DNA of 64,000 nucleotides, taken from Desulfobacterales bacterium (GTDB lineage: Bacteria > Desulfobacterota > Desulfobacteria > Desulfobacterales > JAEINQ01). The position numbers were made by a program, and so were the translations under genes. A model generated the notes under the pieces. The model was not told the DNA's origin. It worked only from the letters and a program-made list of their open reading frames with translations, and ran no database searches. This document shows positions 44,789 to 54,810 of this stretch, piece after piece; position 1 is the stretch's first letter; the number at the start of each line of letters is the position of its first letter. The stretch is taken from the NCBI GenBank assembly GCA_016342285.1, contig JAEINQ010000028.1, positions 1 to 64,000 of the forward strand, read 5' to 3'.

Positions 44789-46237
44789 TCAATGGCCGGT
44801 ATCCCCATTGAGCCGGACCACGTCGGTTTCGTCGAGAAAGCTGCCTGACTGCACTTCGACGATCTCCACCGGGATTTGTCCCGGGTTTTCCAGCCGGTGG
44901 GCCGTTCCCGGGGAAATGTAGGTCGACTCGTTGGTCTTGAGGACGAACTGCTCGCCGTCGCGGGTCACCAGGGCCGTGCCTTTGACCACCACCCAGTGTT
45001 CGGCCCGGTTGAAGTGCTTTTGAAGGGACATCCGGCCCCCCGGGTGTATGATAATCCGCCGGAGTCGAAAGGCCGGATCGATCACCAGGTTGTCCATCTC
45101 TCCCCAGGGGCGATAGATTTTGCGGTGCACCCGGACCTCGTCCCGGTCTTGGGCCTTGAGGGCCTCCACCAGGTGCTTGACGTCCTGGGCCCGGTCCCGG
45201 GGCGAGACCAGCACCGCATCGGCCGTCTCCACCACGATGCAGTCGGTAAGCCCCACGGCGGCCAGGAGCCGGCTCGATGAGCGAAGGTAGGAGTTGCTCA
45301 CATCGTGTACCAGCACGTCGCCGCGGAGAATATTGTTCTCTTCGTTCTTTTCTCCCACCTGCCACAGGGCCTCCCAGGAACCCAGATCGTCCCAGCCCGC
45401 ATCGAAGGTGAGCATGGCGCCGGTGTCGGTCTTTTCCATAATGGCATAATCGATGGAATCCGATGGGCAGGCGCCGAAGGCATCGGCGTCGAGCCGGAAA
45501 AAATCGAGGTCGGCCCGCCCCTTGTCCAGGGCCAGGCGACAGGCGCCAAGGATTTCCGGTGCGTGGCGCGAAAGTTCGGCGATCATGGCCGATGCCCGGA
45601 ACAGGAACATGCCGCTGTTCCAGCAGTACCGGCCCGATGCCAGATATCCCTCGGCAGTGACCAGATCGGGCTTTTCCACGAACCGGCCAATGGCGACCGC
45701 CTCGGTCACCCCCTGGGGGGTCGGCCCAGCCATGCCCCGGGCCGGAAGGGCAAGGGGTTTTCCCTTTTCAATGTAGCCGTAACCGGTCTCCGGCGTCTGG
45801 GGGACAATGCCGAAGGTGATCAGGTGGCCCTGCTCGGCCAGGTTGGCACCGGCGGCGAGAATCCGGTGATATCGATCAACGTCGCGAATCACGTGGTCCG
45901 CGGGCAAGACCAGCAACAGCGGGTCTTTTCCCTCGGCCCGGGCATGGAGGGCAGCCACGGCCACGGCCGGTGCGGTGTTTCGGCCCACCGGCTCCAGAAC
46001 GATGGCCGCCGGGGTTTTGCCCATCACCCGGCACTGTTCGGAAACGATGAACCGGTGGGCGTCGTTGCATAGAACGATGGGCGCGGCCATCCCTGCCAGC
46101 CCGTCCAGGCGGGCAAGGGTGTTCTGAAGCAGGGTCTGATCATCGACCAGGTTGAGAAACTGCTTGGGGTGCAGGTTGCGCGACAGGGGCCAGAGCCGGG
46201 TGCCCGAGCCTCCAGCCAAGATTACGGGAACGATCAT
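44789..46237 (-). CDS. manC: Mannose-1-phosphate guanylyltransferase / mannose-6-phosphate isomerase
   Basis: 482 aa from the ATG at 46237 (CAGGAGTTGACC). The N-terminal nucleotidyltransferase shows VILAGGSGTRLWPLSRNLHP, VLPADHVIRD, YGYIEKG and RFVEKPD. The C-terminal cupin-type isomerase (about 350-482) shows RPWGEMDNL, FNRAEHWVVVKGTAL and TYISPGTAHRLENPG with the metal His/Glu. Makes GDP-mannose for O-antigen or exopolysaccharide. Located next to rfb genes. Confidence 0.9.
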   Translation of the reverse strand: MIVPVILAGGSGTRLWPLSRNLHPKQFLNLVDDQTLLQNTLARLDGLAGMAAPIVLCNDAHRFIVSEQCRVMGKTPAAIVLEPVGRNTAPAVAVAALHARAEGKDPLLLVLPADHVIRDVDRYHRILAAGANLAEQGHLITFGIVPQTPETGYGYIEKGKPLALPARGMAGPTPQGVTEAVAIGRFVEKPDLVTAEGYLASGRYCWNSGMFLFRASAMIAELSRHAPEILGACRLALDKGRADLDFFRLDADAFGACPSDSIDYAIMEKTDTGAMLTFDAGWDDLGSWEALWQVGEKNEENNILRGDVLVHDVSNSYLRSSSRLLAAVGLTDCIVVETADAVLVSPRDRAQDVKHLVEALKAQDRDEVRVHRKIYRPWGEMDNLVIDPAFRLRRIIIHPGGRMSLQKHFNRAEHWVVVKGTALVTRDGEQFVLKTNESTYISPGTAHRLENPGQIPVEIVEVQSGSFLDETDVVRLNGDTGH

Positions 46238-46430
46238 GGTCAACTCCTGTGGGTTTTAACCCACTTTTTTCCAATGCCTCATCCTTGATGCCCTCGTAAG
46301 AAATCACCAACTTGCCAATTTTTAATTTACCATGAAGAGCATGAAGTACATGTAGTTTAAATTGTTGTATATTATCATACGCCTTCATGGTGAAAAATGG
46401 CTTTTTTACGAGGCTGTCATCCTTGACCGC
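46238..46430. other. Intergenic spacer with low-complexity repeat
   Basis: Contains ACCATGAAGAGCATGAAG and CCTTCATGGTGAAAAATGGC, which can fold back (CCATGAAG/CTTCATGG). It resembles the CTTCGTGGTGAAAA tract near 4660-4675. No gene. Confidence 0.5.
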
Positions 46431-47489
46431 CTATCCCGGGCTGCCGTATTGGGTCTCGATCCAGCGCCGGTATTCACCGGAGCGGACCCGGTCGATCCAA
46501 TCCCCGTGGTCTAAGTACCAGCCAACGGTTTTTGCCATGCCCGAGGCAAAATTTTCGGCCGGCGTCCAGCCCAGTTCGTCGCGGATCTTGGAAGAATCAA
46601 TGGCGTAGCGCCGGTCGTGACCGGGCCGGTCAACGACAAAGGTGATGAGGTCGCGCCGGGAGGGTTGTCCGTCTTCGGGCCGAAGTTTGTCCACGATGTC
46701 GCAGATCGATTTAACAACGTCGATGTTTTCCATCTCGCAGTCACCGCCGATGTTATAGGTCTCGCCCTCGCGCCCCTTGACCAGGATCTCCCAGATCGCC
46801 CGGCAATGGTCTACCACGTAGAGCCAGTCCCGCACGTTTTTTCCGTCTCCGTATACCGGAAGGGGCTTTTGCTCCAGGGCGTTTAAAACCATCAGGGGGA
46901 TGAGTTTTTCCGGAAACTGGAAAGGGCCGTAGTTGTTGGAACAGTTGGACAGGGTGACCGGCAGGCCGTAGGTCTTGGCATAGGCCCTCACCAGGTGGTC
47001 GGAGGAGGCCTTGGAAGCCGAATAGGGGCTGTTGGGCCGGTAGGGGGTCTGTTCGGTGAAATGGCCGGCAGCCCCCAGGCTTCCGTAGACCTCGTCGGTG
47101 CTCACGTGATGGAACCGGATCAGCCGGTCGTCCAGCCGGCGGGCCTGCTCCAGGAGTTGAAACGTACCCACGATATTGGTCTGAATGAAGGCGTCGGGGC
47201 CGGTAATGGACCGGTCCACATGAGATTCGGCGGCAAAGTGGCAGACCGCGTCGATGTCATGGCGGGAAAAAATGTCGGCCAGGACGAGGGGATCACAAAC
47301 GTCGCCCCGCTCAAAGACATAACGGTCCGGATATTCTTGGGCCATGTCGGTCAGGTTTTCAGCGTTTCCCGCGTAGGTCAGGTTGTCCAGATTTACGATC
47401 CGGCCGGTAAAATCGGCCCGCGGCAGAAGGAACCGGATAAAATTGCTGCCGATGAAGCCGCAGCCGCCAGTAACCAGCAGATTCTTCAC
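46431..47489 (-). CDS. rfbB: dTDP-glucose 4,6-dehydratase
   Basis: 352 aa, starting with GTG at 47489 after GAAGGAGACATT; longer in-frame extension lies antisense to rfbD and is rejected. The SDR motifs are [16 protein letters not shown] (NAD), [10 protein letters not shown] (catalytic Thr-Asp-Glu) and [10 protein letters not shown] (Tyr-x3-Lys). Also [16 protein letters not shown] and [10 protein letters not shown]. Its start overlaps the rfbD stop by GTGA. rfbA and rfbC are not in the window. Confidence 0.95.
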   Translation of the reverse strand: MKNLLVTGGCGFIGSNFIRFLLPRADFTGRIVNLDNLTYAGNAENLTDMAQEYPDRYVFERGDVCDPLVLADIFSRHDIDAVCHFAAESHVDRSITGPDAFIQTNIVGTFQLLEQARRLDDRLIRFHHVSTDEVYGSLGAAGHFTEQTPYRPNSPYSASKASSDHLVRAYAKTYGLPVTLSNCSNNYGPFQFPEKLIPLMVLNALEQKPLPVYGDGKNVRDWLYVVDHCRAIWEILVKGREGETYNIGGDCEMENIDVVKSICDIVDKLRPEDGQPSRRDLITFVVDRPGHDRRYAIDSSKIRDELGWTPAENFASGMAKTVGWYLDHGDWIDRVRSGEYRRWIETQYGSPG

Positions 47490-48373
47490 AATGTCTCCTT
47501 CTGAATCTCTTCCATCAGACGATCTCCGTGGGCCCGGACAAAGCGGTCCACGTCGTCTCGCCAGGGGGCCATCAGGTGGAGACCCTCGGCCTTTAGGCGC
47601 TGGTTTTCCAGGATGGAGTTGGCCGGCCTTGTCGCCGGGGTAGGATAGTCGCGCGTGGTGCACGGAACCAGCGCATGGGGTACCGCCATTCGTTCCAGAA
47701 AATGGCAGGCCAGATCGTACCAGGAGCCGTGCCCTTCGGCGGTGGCATGGTAGATGCCCCGGCCCTGGCTCTCGGCCAGGCGGGCCAGCTGAAGGGCCAG
47801 GCGCCAGGACCAGGTGGGGGAGCCCAACTGGTCGCAGACCACTTTGATCGGGGCGTGTTTTGGGTTCAGGGCCAGGCGCAGCATGGTCTTGGGGAAATTG
47901 GCCCCGTTGGCCCCATAGAGCCATGCCGTACGCACCACCATGTGTCGGTCCGAGGCCTCCAGGACGGCCTGCTCGCCGGCCAGTTTGCTGCGGCCGTACG
48001 CGGATTGTGGGGCCGGCGTGTCGGTTTCCAGGTAAGGCTCGGGGATCGCCCGTCGGCCGTCAAAAACATAATCTGTGGAAATATGAATCAGTCTGGCGCC
48101 GTACCGTGCAAGGGCGCCGGCCAGAATTTCCGGCCCCTGGGCATTGACGCGCCAGGCAGCGGCCGGTTCTTTTTCGCAGGCGTCCACCTGGGTAAAACCG
48201 GCACAGTTGATCACCACCTCGGGCGTCCGGCTCTCAATCAGTTTCGCCACGGCCGACGGATCGGCAATGTCGAGTTCGGGCAGATCCGCCGCGGTCACAT
48301 CATGGCCCTGGGCGAGGCATGTCACGCAGTCGCGACCCAATTGCCCGCGGCCGCCCGTGATCAGGATTTTCAT
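47486..48373 (-). CDS. rfbD: dTDP-4-dehydrorhamnose reductase
   Basis: 295 aa. The NAD(P)-binding motif is [15 protein letters not shown], the SDR Tyr/Lys are in [15 protein letters not shown], and [10 protein letters not shown] and [10 protein letters not shown] are typical RmlD segments. Last step of dTDP-L-rhamnose synthesis. Start overlaps the purN stop by ATGA. Confidence 0.95.
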   Translation of the reverse strand: MKILITGGRGQLGRDCVTCLAQGHDVTAADLPELDIADPSAVAKLIESRTPEVVINCAGFTQVDACEKEPAAAWRVNAQGPEILAGALARYGARLIHISTDYVFDGRRAIPEPYLETDTPAPQSAYGRSKLAGEQAVLEASDRHMVVRTAWLYGANGANFPKTMLRLALNPKHAPIKVVCDQLGSPTWSWRLALQLARLAESQGRGIYHATAEGHGSWYDLACHFLERMAVPHALVPCTTRDYPTPATRPANSILENQRLKAEGLHLMAPWRDDVDRFVRAHGDRLMEEIQKETL

Positions 48374-49167
48374 TGGGGAAGAATCTCCACGATCCAGCGG
48401 TTGATGATTTCGCCGTCAGCAAGGGTTCGGGTTCGAGGGACGAGTTGAAGCCGGCCCTGGGCAAAGAGCTGGATGCACTCCGGATAGAGCCGCCACTCGG
48501 CCGCGAGTCCCTTTTTACGGAAGGCGTCCAGGGTTTCGCCCGGCACCACCGCCACGGTCCGCTGGCCGATGATGGGACCGGAATCCTCACCATAATCGAC
48601 AAAGTGGACCGTGCACCCGCCGACCTTGCACCCGTAACGAAAGGTATCACCGTAGCCGTCGGTGCCGGGAAAGGCGGGCAGCAGGGCCGGATGGATATTC
48701 ATGATCCGCGGTTTCAGCGCCGCGGTGTTGATCCGATCAATGAAGTAAGGGGTCAGGTTCCGCATGAATCCGGCCAGTACCAGAAGATCGAAGGGGGTTG
48801 CGGCCATGGCCGCCATCAATCGCGCCTCGGCCACGGCTCGGGTCAGAAAAAACCGGTTGACCCGACCGGGATCGGCTTCCGGCGCAAAGAGGCTCTGTTT
48901 GGCAAGAATCTCTTCCAGGTCGAAATCGTCCGGCGGGAGAACGGCCTCGGGCGCAACGCGATAGTCGTCGATGATGCGGCGGTAGTCTACGGTAAAGGTG
49001 GGAATGTTTCGGGTCCGGGCCCGATCAAGCCCGGCGGCGTCCGGGCGGTCCGACCCTACAAAAACCATCCGGCCATGGATACCCCCCGATTCGCAGGCAT
49101 CCATAATGGCCAGCAGATTGGTTCCGCCGCCTGAGATCAGCGCACCGATGCGAATTTTTCGATCCAT
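48370..49167 (-). CDS. purN: Phosphoribosylglycinamide formyltransferase with insertion
   Basis: 265 aa from ATG 49167; an ATG at 49197 is also possible. The core motifs are ALISGGGTNLLAIMDACESG, VLAGFMRNLTPYFIDRI, IMNIHPALLPAFPGTDGYGD (Asn/His) and FVDYGEDSGPIIGQRTVAVV (Asp). About 45-60 residues longer than typical PurN, with an insertion around residues 65-115 (DYRRIIDDYRVAPEAVLPPD onwards). Genes downstream are ATGA-coupled rfbD and GTGA-coupled rfbB, an unusual pairing of purine and rhamnose synthesis. Confidence 0.9.
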   Translation of the reverse strand: MDRKIRIGALISGGGTNLLAIMDACESGGIHGRMVFVGSDRPDAAGLDRARTRNIPTFTVDYRRIIDDYRVAPEAVLPPDDFDLEEILAKQSLFAPEADPGRVNRFFLTRAVAEARLMAAMAATPFDLLVLAGFMRNLTPYFIDRINTAALKPRIMNIHPALLPAFPGTDGYGDTFRYGCKVGGCTVHFVDYGEDSGPIIGQRTVAVVPGETLDAFRKKGLAAEWRLYPECIQLFAQGRLQLVPRTRTLADGEIINRWIVEILPQ

Positions 49168-49473
49168 GTTCTTTGCCCTTGCACAATCGGTTGACATGCC
49201 CAGGGGGACGCACCCCCTGTTCACTCAGATGCATCCCGAAGTTCTTGAAAAATAAGCACTATTGTTACCAGACACCGTTGAGGGTGTCAATCGGCCAAGG
49301 GCGTTGAGACGAAGATTCGGCTGCCGGACCCATTCCCGTCGGAAACGGTTTACCCCGGAGCGCTCTATAGGTGCCCGCCGGGGCCGGACTTTGATCGGCT
49401 GATGGTTGACAATGGAGCCGCCTGTTTATATATTCCATCAATTATTCATTCAATGGAAGAAAGGACGCAGGAT
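49168..49473. other. Divergent intergenic region purN / trxA
   Basis: Contains both promoters but no confident -10/-35 pair by eye. No gene. Confidence 0.4.
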
Positions 49474-49800
49474 ATGGCTGACAATGTCATGGATGTGGAA
49501 GACAGCAATTTCGACGCTGAGATCATCAAGGCCGACCAGCCGGCCATGGTCGATTTCTGGGCGCCCTGGTGCGGCCCCTGCAAAGCCATCGGCCCAGTGG
49601 TGGCGGAACTGGCCGGGACCTACGGCGATCAGATCAAATTCGCCAAATGCAACGTGGACGACAACCCCGTTACCCCCGGCAAATTTGGCATCAAGGCCAT
49701 TCCCACGCTCATCTTCTTCAAGGATGGCAAAGTGGCGGATCAGATCACCGGCATGGTCGCCAAATCCCGGTTGGAAGAAGCCATCAAGAGCCTTTTGTAA
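49474..49800 (+). CDS. trxA: Thioredoxin
   Basis: 108 aa from the ATG at 49474. Active site DFWAPWCGPCKAIGP, cis-Pro in IKAIPTLIFFKDGKV. The structural Asp and Gly (late TGM) are present. A cytoplasmic disulfide reductase. In-frame ATG at 49402 would add a non-conserved extension and is rejected. Confidence 0.95.
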   Translation: MADNVMDVEDSNFDAEIIKADQPAMVDFWAPWCGPCKAIGPVVAELAGTYGDQIKFAKCNVDDNPVTPGKFGIKAIPTLIFFKDGKVADQITGMVAKSRLEEAIKSLL

Positions 49801-49912
49801 CCCATTGCCGGTTCGGACCGGATGACCCTCCCTGGCGGAAGGTGCGACGCTGTCACCTTTCGCCGGTGTTTGTCCCAGGGAGGGCGCGGGCAGGACCCGG
49901 AAAGCCCACAAC

Positions 49913-50590
49913 ATGAGACACCTGATTATCGCCTGCATCATTACGGCAATGACCACTTTGGGGGGTTGCGCCTGGTTTGATGCGGCCCCTGAAAAAACGG
50001 CCCCAGAACTGGCCATGGCCGGCATGGAGGATTTCAAGGACGGCAATTACAAAAAGGCCATCGAGTCCTTTGAAAAGATCAAGGACTGGTATCCTTTCAG
50101 CAAATTCGCCAGCCTGGCTGAGCTTAAGATCGCCGACGCCCACTATCGCCTGGAAGACTACGAAGATGCAATTTTCGCTTACGGGGATTTTGAGAACCTG
50201 CATCCGCTCAACGAAGCCGTTCCCTATGTGATCTACCAGACCGGCCGTTGCCTTTTTGATCAAAAGGATACCATCGACCGGGATCAGTCCACGGTTCGAG
50301 GTGCCATGGCCCACTTCCAGCGGCTGGTGGCCAAGTTTCCCGCCGATCCCTATGCCGTCAAGGCCCGGGACCACATCAAGGAATGCATCAAGAGCCTGGC
50401 AGGCCACGACTATTACGTCGGAGAGTTTTACTACAAGGGCGAGCACTACAAGGCGGCCCTGAGCCGTTTCACGGCGATTCTGGACAATTACCCGGACATG
50501 GGCGTGCACCAGAAGGCGCTGCAATACATCGCCCTGTGCAAGGCGGCCATCGCATCGGAAGCAAAGGAATCTGCCGAGGCGAAAGACTGA
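49913..50590 (+). CDS. bamD: Outer membrane assembly lipoprotein BamD
   Basis: 225 aa. Lipobox LGGC (Cys at about residue 19). Tandem TPR-like repeats: MAGMEDFKDGNYKKAIESFE, KIADAHYRLEDYEDAIFAYG, FQRLVAKFPADPYAVKARDH, YKGEHYKAALSRFTAILDNY. Size and repeat number match BamD. A BAM complex accessory. Sits between trxA and rpmB. The 110 bp before it contain GCCGGT-rich sequence, no separate gene. Confidence 0.9.
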   Translation: MRHLIIACIITAMTTLGGCAWFDAAPEKTAPELAMAGMEDFKDGNYKKAIESFEKIKDWYPFSKFASLAELKIADAHYRLEDYEDAIFAYGDFENLHPLNEAVPYVIYQTGRCLFDQKDTIDRDQSTVRGAMAHFQRLVAKFPADPYAVKARDHIKECIKSLAGHDYYVGEFYYKGEHYKAALSRFTAILDNYPDMGVHQKALQYIALCKAAIASEAKESAEAKD

Positions 50591-50708
50591 CCGGGAATGG
50601 AAAAAGCCCTTTACAGGGCGCGGCCATTGGTGTATGAACTTCGATTGTTGAAAATTCGGGCTCGGTCTTCGGTCCCGATGGCCATTTGTTTTACCAAGGA
50701 GATTCGTC

Positions 50709-50900
50709 ATGGCAAGAGTATGTGAAATATGCGGTAAAAAACCGCAGGTGGGAAACAACGTCAGCCACGCCCACAACCTGAACAAGCGCCGCTTCAACCC
50801 GAACCTGCAACATGTTCGGGCTCAGAAGGATGGGCAGGTGAAAAAAATGGTTGTCTGCACGAACTGCATCAAGTCCGGCCGGGTGGTCAAATCCGCCTGA
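50709..50900 (+). CDS. rpmB: Ribosomal protein bL28
   Basis: 63 aa. [30 protein letters not shown] and [12 protein letters not shown]: the Cys4 (CxxC ... CxxC) zinc-binding version of L28. ATG preceded by CAAGGAGATTCGTC. Followed by a GC hairpin at 50934-50973. Confidence 0.97.
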   Translation: MARVCEICGKKPQVGNNVSHAHNLNKRRFNPNLQHVRAQKDGQVKKMVVCTNCIKSGRVVKSA

Positions 50901-50933
50901 CCCATCCCCGGGCGCAGCCAAGCCATGGAAAAT

Positions 50934-50973
50934 CGGGCGCGTCCGGGCAATGGTCTTCCCGGAAACGCGCCCG
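50934..50973 (+). terminator. Terminator-like hairpin after rpmB
   Basis: Outer stem CGGGCGCGT (50934-50942) with ACGCGCCCG (50965-50973); inner stem CCGGG/CCCGG (50943-50947, 50958-50962). Very stable, but no clear U tract on the + strand. Confidence 0.55.
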
Positions 50974-51007
50974 AACCCGCTCGCCCCTTTTCCCGCCTCA
51001 ATCACCT

Positions 51008-51043
51008 GTTTTCCATCCATAAATGGTCTTTTTGCCCAGTCTC
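51008..51043. repeat. Short dispersed motif, second copy
   Basis: GTTTTCCATCCATAAATGGT followed by CTTTTTGCCCAGTCTC, almost identical to 36345-36379. It contains the near-palindrome CCATCCATAAATGG. Confidence 0.7.
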
Positions 51044-51071
51044 TATAAAAGACCTGATCAGTGTGAGCGGA

Positions 51072-53213
51072 TTACTCGATCCGCCGCACCCCCTGAACGT
51101 TGCGAATCTTTCGAATCTCCCGGACAATTCGACGGAGGTGTCCGGTATCGACCACACCGACGGTAAAGTAACTCGCCACCATCTTGTTTTCATCGGTATC
51201 GGTCTTGGCGCTGAAAATATTGGCATTGTTTTTACTGATGCTCGATACGATATCGGCCAGAAGCCCGACCCGGTCGTAGGACGTGACCTGAATTTTGACC
51301 GGATACTTCTCTGACATCTCCTGATTCCATTCCACGTCGATCTGGCGTTCCGGCGTCATCTGCAGCGCATTGACGCAACTTGACCGATGAACGGTCACCC
51401 CGGCCCCCCGGGTGATGTACCCGGTGATTTCGTCCCCGGGTACCGGCTGGCAGCACTTGCCGAAACGGATCAGGATGTCGTCCACTCCCTTGACCACCAC
51501 CCCGGCCTTGGGCTTTTTCTTGCGGACCGAACTGATGAGTTTGTCGAGGAAAGAGAAATGGGGCTCCTCCTCTTCAGGCTTGGCCGCCACCCGGCGGATG
51601 ATCTGGAGCGGCGTGATCTTGCCGTAACCGACACTGGCGATCAGGTCGTCGATGGTTCGAAACCCGAAATGCTTGACGGCCGAGGCCATTTCTTCGGTCT
51701 TGACCATGGCGAGAAAATTTAGCTTCTCTTTCCGAAACGCCTTTTCACACATCTCCCGGCCCAGGGAAATGCTTCTCTCTTTTGCCTCGATCTTGATCCA
51801 CTGGCGAATGCGGGACCGGGCCTTGACGGTCTTGACGAAGCTGAGCCAGTCTTTGCTGGGGTGTCCGCTCTTGGCGGTGATCACTTCGACGATGTCGCCG
51901 GTCTTGAGTTCCTTGTGAAGGGGCACCAGACGGCCATTGACCTTGGCGCCGGTGCACAGGTTGCCGACCTCGCTATGGATCAGGTAGGCAAAGTCGACCG
52001 ATGTGGCTCCCTTGGGCAGGGTCTTGACATCCCCGTTGGGGGTAAAAACGTGGACCTCGTCTGGAAAGAGGTCGATGCGGACGTTTTCCAGGAACTCCTG
52101 GGGATCGCGAATGTTGGCCTGGTTCTCCACCAGGTCCTGAATCCAGGCGTAGGTCCGGCTGACCCGGTCGTCCACATGCTTGCCCTCTTTGTAGCTCCAG
52201 TGGGCGGCGATGCCGCTCTTGGCCACCTTGTCCATCTCCTCGGACCGGATCTGGATTTCGATGCGGTCACCGGATGGGCCGACCACGGTGGTGTGCAGGG
52301 ACTGATACATGTTGGGTTTGGGGCGCCCGATATAGTCCTTGAACTTGCGGTCAATGGGTTTCCAGAGGGTGTGGATATGGCCCAGTACCTCGTAGCACTG
52401 GGAAATGGTCTGAAGAATGATGCGAAAGGCGATGATGTCGTAGACATCTTCAAAGGCCAGGTTCTGGCTGAGCATCTTCGTATAGATGCTGTAGTTCTGC
52501 TTGTATCGGCCCAGGACTTCGCCCGGAATCTTCATCTCGTCCAGCTTTTTGGTGATGATTCCTCGGACGGTTTCGATGGTCTTCTCCCGCTCCGGGCGCC
52601 CTTTGGCCACCTGCTGCTGGATCTGCTGGTGTTCCTCAGGCATCAGGTACAAAAAGGCCGTGTTTTCCAGTTCGCTCTTGATCCAGTAGATACCGAGTCG
52701 GGCAGCGATGGGGGCGTAGATGTCCAGGGTCTCCTGGGCGATCTTGTGGCGTTTGCCTTCTTTGTGAAACTGGAGGGTGCGCATGTTATGCAGGCGGTCG
52801 GCCAGCTTGATGAGAATCACGCGGATATCATCGGCCATGGCCAGAAACATCTTGCGGATGCTTTCCGCTTCGCGCTTTCGGGAACTGTCGAAGGTCAGGG
52901 CAGTGAGCTTGGTGACACCGGAGACGATGTGGGCCACCTCCTGTCCAAAAATGGCCCGAATCTCGTCGGCTTCGGCGTGGGTGTCCTCAATAACGTCATG
53001 GAGCAGGGCCGCGGCCACGCTGACCGGATCCAGCCTCATGTCCGCAAGAATACCGGCCACCTCCAGTGGGTGGGAGAGGTAGGGCTCGCCGGACAGCCGG
53101 ACCTGACCGTCATGAACCCGTGCCGAATAGATATAGGCACGGTCGATGATGTCCAGATCGGCGCCCGGATTGTTTTCGGCCATCGTATCGATGATGTCGC
53201 TGATGCGAATCAT
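51072..53213 (-). CDS. Bifunctional (p)ppGpp synthetase/hydrolase (Rel/SpoT type)
   Basis: 713 aa. The HD hydrolase domain shows YLSHPLEVAGILADMRL, ALLHDVIEDTHAE and IKLADRLHNMRTL. The RelA_SpoT synthetase shows IGRPKPNMYQSLHTTVVGPS and IQIRSEEMDKVAKSGIAAHW. Then TGS (DEVHVFTPNGDVKTLPKGAT), a helical/zinc-finger-like region (CCQPVPGDEITGYITRG) and a C-terminal ACT domain (DRVGLLADIVSSISKNNANI). Both catalytic halves appear intact, so it makes and degrades alarmone. The name rel or spoT cannot be decided by sequence alone. Confidence 0.95.
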   Translation of the reverse strand: MIRISDIIDTMAENNPGADLDIIDRAYIYSARVHDGQVRLSGEPYLSHPLEVAGILADMRLDPVSVAAALLHDVIEDTHAEADEIRAIFGQEVAHIVSGVTKLTALTFDSSRKREAESIRKMFLAMADDIRVILIKLADRLHNMRTLQFHKEGKRHKIAQETLDIYAPIAARLGIYWIKSELENTAFLYLMPEEHQQIQQQVAKGRPEREKTIETVRGIITKKLDEMKIPGEVLGRYKQNYSIYTKMLSQNLAFEDVYDIIAFRIILQTISQCYEVLGHIHTLWKPIDRKFKDYIGRPKPNMYQSLHTTVVGPSGDRIEIQIRSEEMDKVAKSGIAAHWSYKEGKHVDDRVSRTYAWIQDLVENQANIRDPQEFLENVRIDLFPDEVHVFTPNGDVKTLPKGATSVDFAYLIHSEVGNLCTGAKVNGRLVPLHKELKTGDIVEVITAKSGHPSKDWLSFVKTVKARSRIRQWIKIEAKERSISLGREMCEKAFRKEKLNFLAMVKTEEMASAVKHFGFRTIDDLIASVGYGKITPLQIIRRVAAKPEEEEPHFSFLDKLISSVRKKKPKAGVVVKGVDDILIRFGKCCQPVPGDEITGYITRGAGVTVHRSSCVNALQMTPERQIDVEWNQEMSEKYPVKIQVTSYDRVGLLADIVSSISKNNANIFSAKTDTDENKMVASYFTVGVVDTGHLRRIVREIRKIRNVQGVRRIE

Positions 53214-53283
53214 TTATGTCGCCGTCAGGGGTTTGTTTTGTTCTTGCACTTGCGTGCCTGGCCTTTGGGGCCAGGATTCTTTC

Positions 53284-54810
53284 CTAATATGCTTTGGCAA
53301 ACACCACCCGCCGGGGGCTGGGACTGCCGCAACAGACGCACGCACCATCGTCCGGGGCGGTGTTCTCCGCCAGCGGAATACATCGGATGGTCACGTTTAG
53401 AGCCTCTTTGATGCGGGCCTCACAACCCTCGTCGCCGCACCAGTGGGACAGGGCAAACCCGCCGTGAATTTCCGGTCGCCCCGCATTTTTTGGGGTAAAG
53501 TATGCATCAAAGTCCTTGCGCAGATCAATGGACCGGGTATGGGCCTCGCGAAAGGCCAGGGCGCGGTCATAGAGGCCCTGCTGGATGTCGTCAAGAACAG
53601 CGGTGATCTGGGAAATAAACTCCTGGCGGGGCATGGCGGTCTTCTCCCGATGGCCGCGATCCCGGCGGCCCACGAAAACCGCATCGGCGGCAATATCCCG
53701 GGGCCCGATCTCTACCCGGACCGGAATCCCCTTACGAATCCAGTCCCATCCCCGGGCACCGCCGATGTCCCGCTCATCGACTTCTACCACCAACCGGCGG
53801 CCGTGGTAGTCGATGCCGCGCATCTCTTTGGCCAATTTTCGGCAGTGGTCCATCACCGGGGCCTTTTCGTCTTCCTTTCGAAAGATGGGGAGCAATACCA
53901 CATGGGCCGAAGCCACCCGCGGGGGGAGGATCAAACCGTCGTCGTCGCTGTGGGTCATGATGAGTCCGCCGATGAGGCGGGTGGACGACCCCCATGAGGT
54001 GGTCCAGGCAAAGTCCTCGATTTCGTCTGCGTTCTGGAACCGGATATCCGATGCCCGGGCGAAATTCTGGCCGAGAAAATGTGATGTGCCGGCCTGGAGC
54101 GCCTTGCGATCCTGCATCATGGCTTCGATGCACAGGGTGTCCACAGCGCCGGGAAACCGCTCCGAAGGTGTCTTTTTCCCGCGGATGACCGGAATGGCCA
54201 GAACCTGCTCCACAAATCGGGCATAGACGTCGAGCATGACATGGGTCCGTTCCATGGCCTCGGCCTCGGTGGCGTGGGCCGTGTGCCCCTCCTGCCAGAG
54301 GAACTCGCTGGTCCGCAAAAAGATACGGGTGCGCATCTCCCATCGGACCACATTGGCCCACTGGTTGATGAGAATGGGCAGATCCCGGTAGCTCTTCACC
54401 CACCGGGAAAATGATTCGCCGATAATGGTTTCCGAGGTGGGACGCACCACCAGCGGTTCGGACAGGGGGCCCGCCGGTATCAGTCCGCCATCGGGGCCCT
54501 TTTCCAGCCGGTGGTGGGTCACCACGGCGCACTCCTTGGCAAAGCCCTCCACGTGTTCGGCTTCCTTTTCGAGAAAACTTAAGGGAATGAACAGGGGAAA
54601 ATAGGCATTCTTTACGCCGGTCTCCTTGAACATGGCGTCCATGTCGCGCATGATGTTTTCCCAGATCGCATACCCCCAGGGCTTGATGACCATACACCCG
54701 CGCACCGGCGATCGTTCGGCCAAGTCCGAGTGCTTCACCACCTGCTGGTACCATTCCGAATAGTCTTCGGCCCGGGTTGGCGAAATGGCCGTTTTTTCCT
54801 GTTTTCCCAT
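53284..54810 (-). CDS. proS: Prolyl-tRNA synthetase, archaeal/eukaryotic-like type
   Basis: 508 aa. Class II motifs: VIKPWGYAIWENIMRDMDAM, VRPTSETIIGESFSRWVKSY, NQWANVVRWEMRTRIFLRTS, EFLWQEGHTAHAT and WTTSWGSSTRLIGGLIMTH. The short form lacks the INS editing insertion. The C-terminal anticodon domain is followed by the zinc-binding tail (CGDEGCEARIKE ... CVCCGSPSPR). Charges tRNA-Pro. Confidence 0.95.
   Translation of the reverse strand: MGKQEKTAISPTRAEDYSEWYQQVVKHSDLAERSPVRGCMVIKPWGYAIWENIMRDMDAMFKETGVKNAYFPLFIPLSFLEKEAEHVEGFAKECAVVTHHRLEKGPDGGLIPAGPLSEPLVVRPTSETIIGESFSRWVKSYRDLPILINQWANVVRWEMRTRIFLRTSEFLWQEGHTAHATEAEAMERTHVMLDVYARFVEQVLAIPVIRGKKTPSERFPGAVDTLCIEAMMQDRKALQAGTSHFLGQNFARASDIRFQNADEIEDFAWTTSWGSSTRLIGGLIMTHSDDDGLILPPRVASAHVVLLPIFRKEDEKAPVMDHCRKLAKEMRGIDYHGRRLVVEVDERDIGGARGWDWIRKGIPVRVEIGPRDIAADAVFVGRRDRGHREKTAMPRQEFISQITAVLDDIQQGLYDRALAFREAHTRSIDLRKDFDAYFTPKNAGRPEIHGGFALSHWCGDEGCEARIKEALNVTIRCIPLAENTAPDDGACVCCGSPSPRRVVFAKAY

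Noticed and set aside
51861..53411. 516-codon + frame
   Set aside because: Antisense shadow of the Rel/SpoT gene, with composition typical of such shadows.
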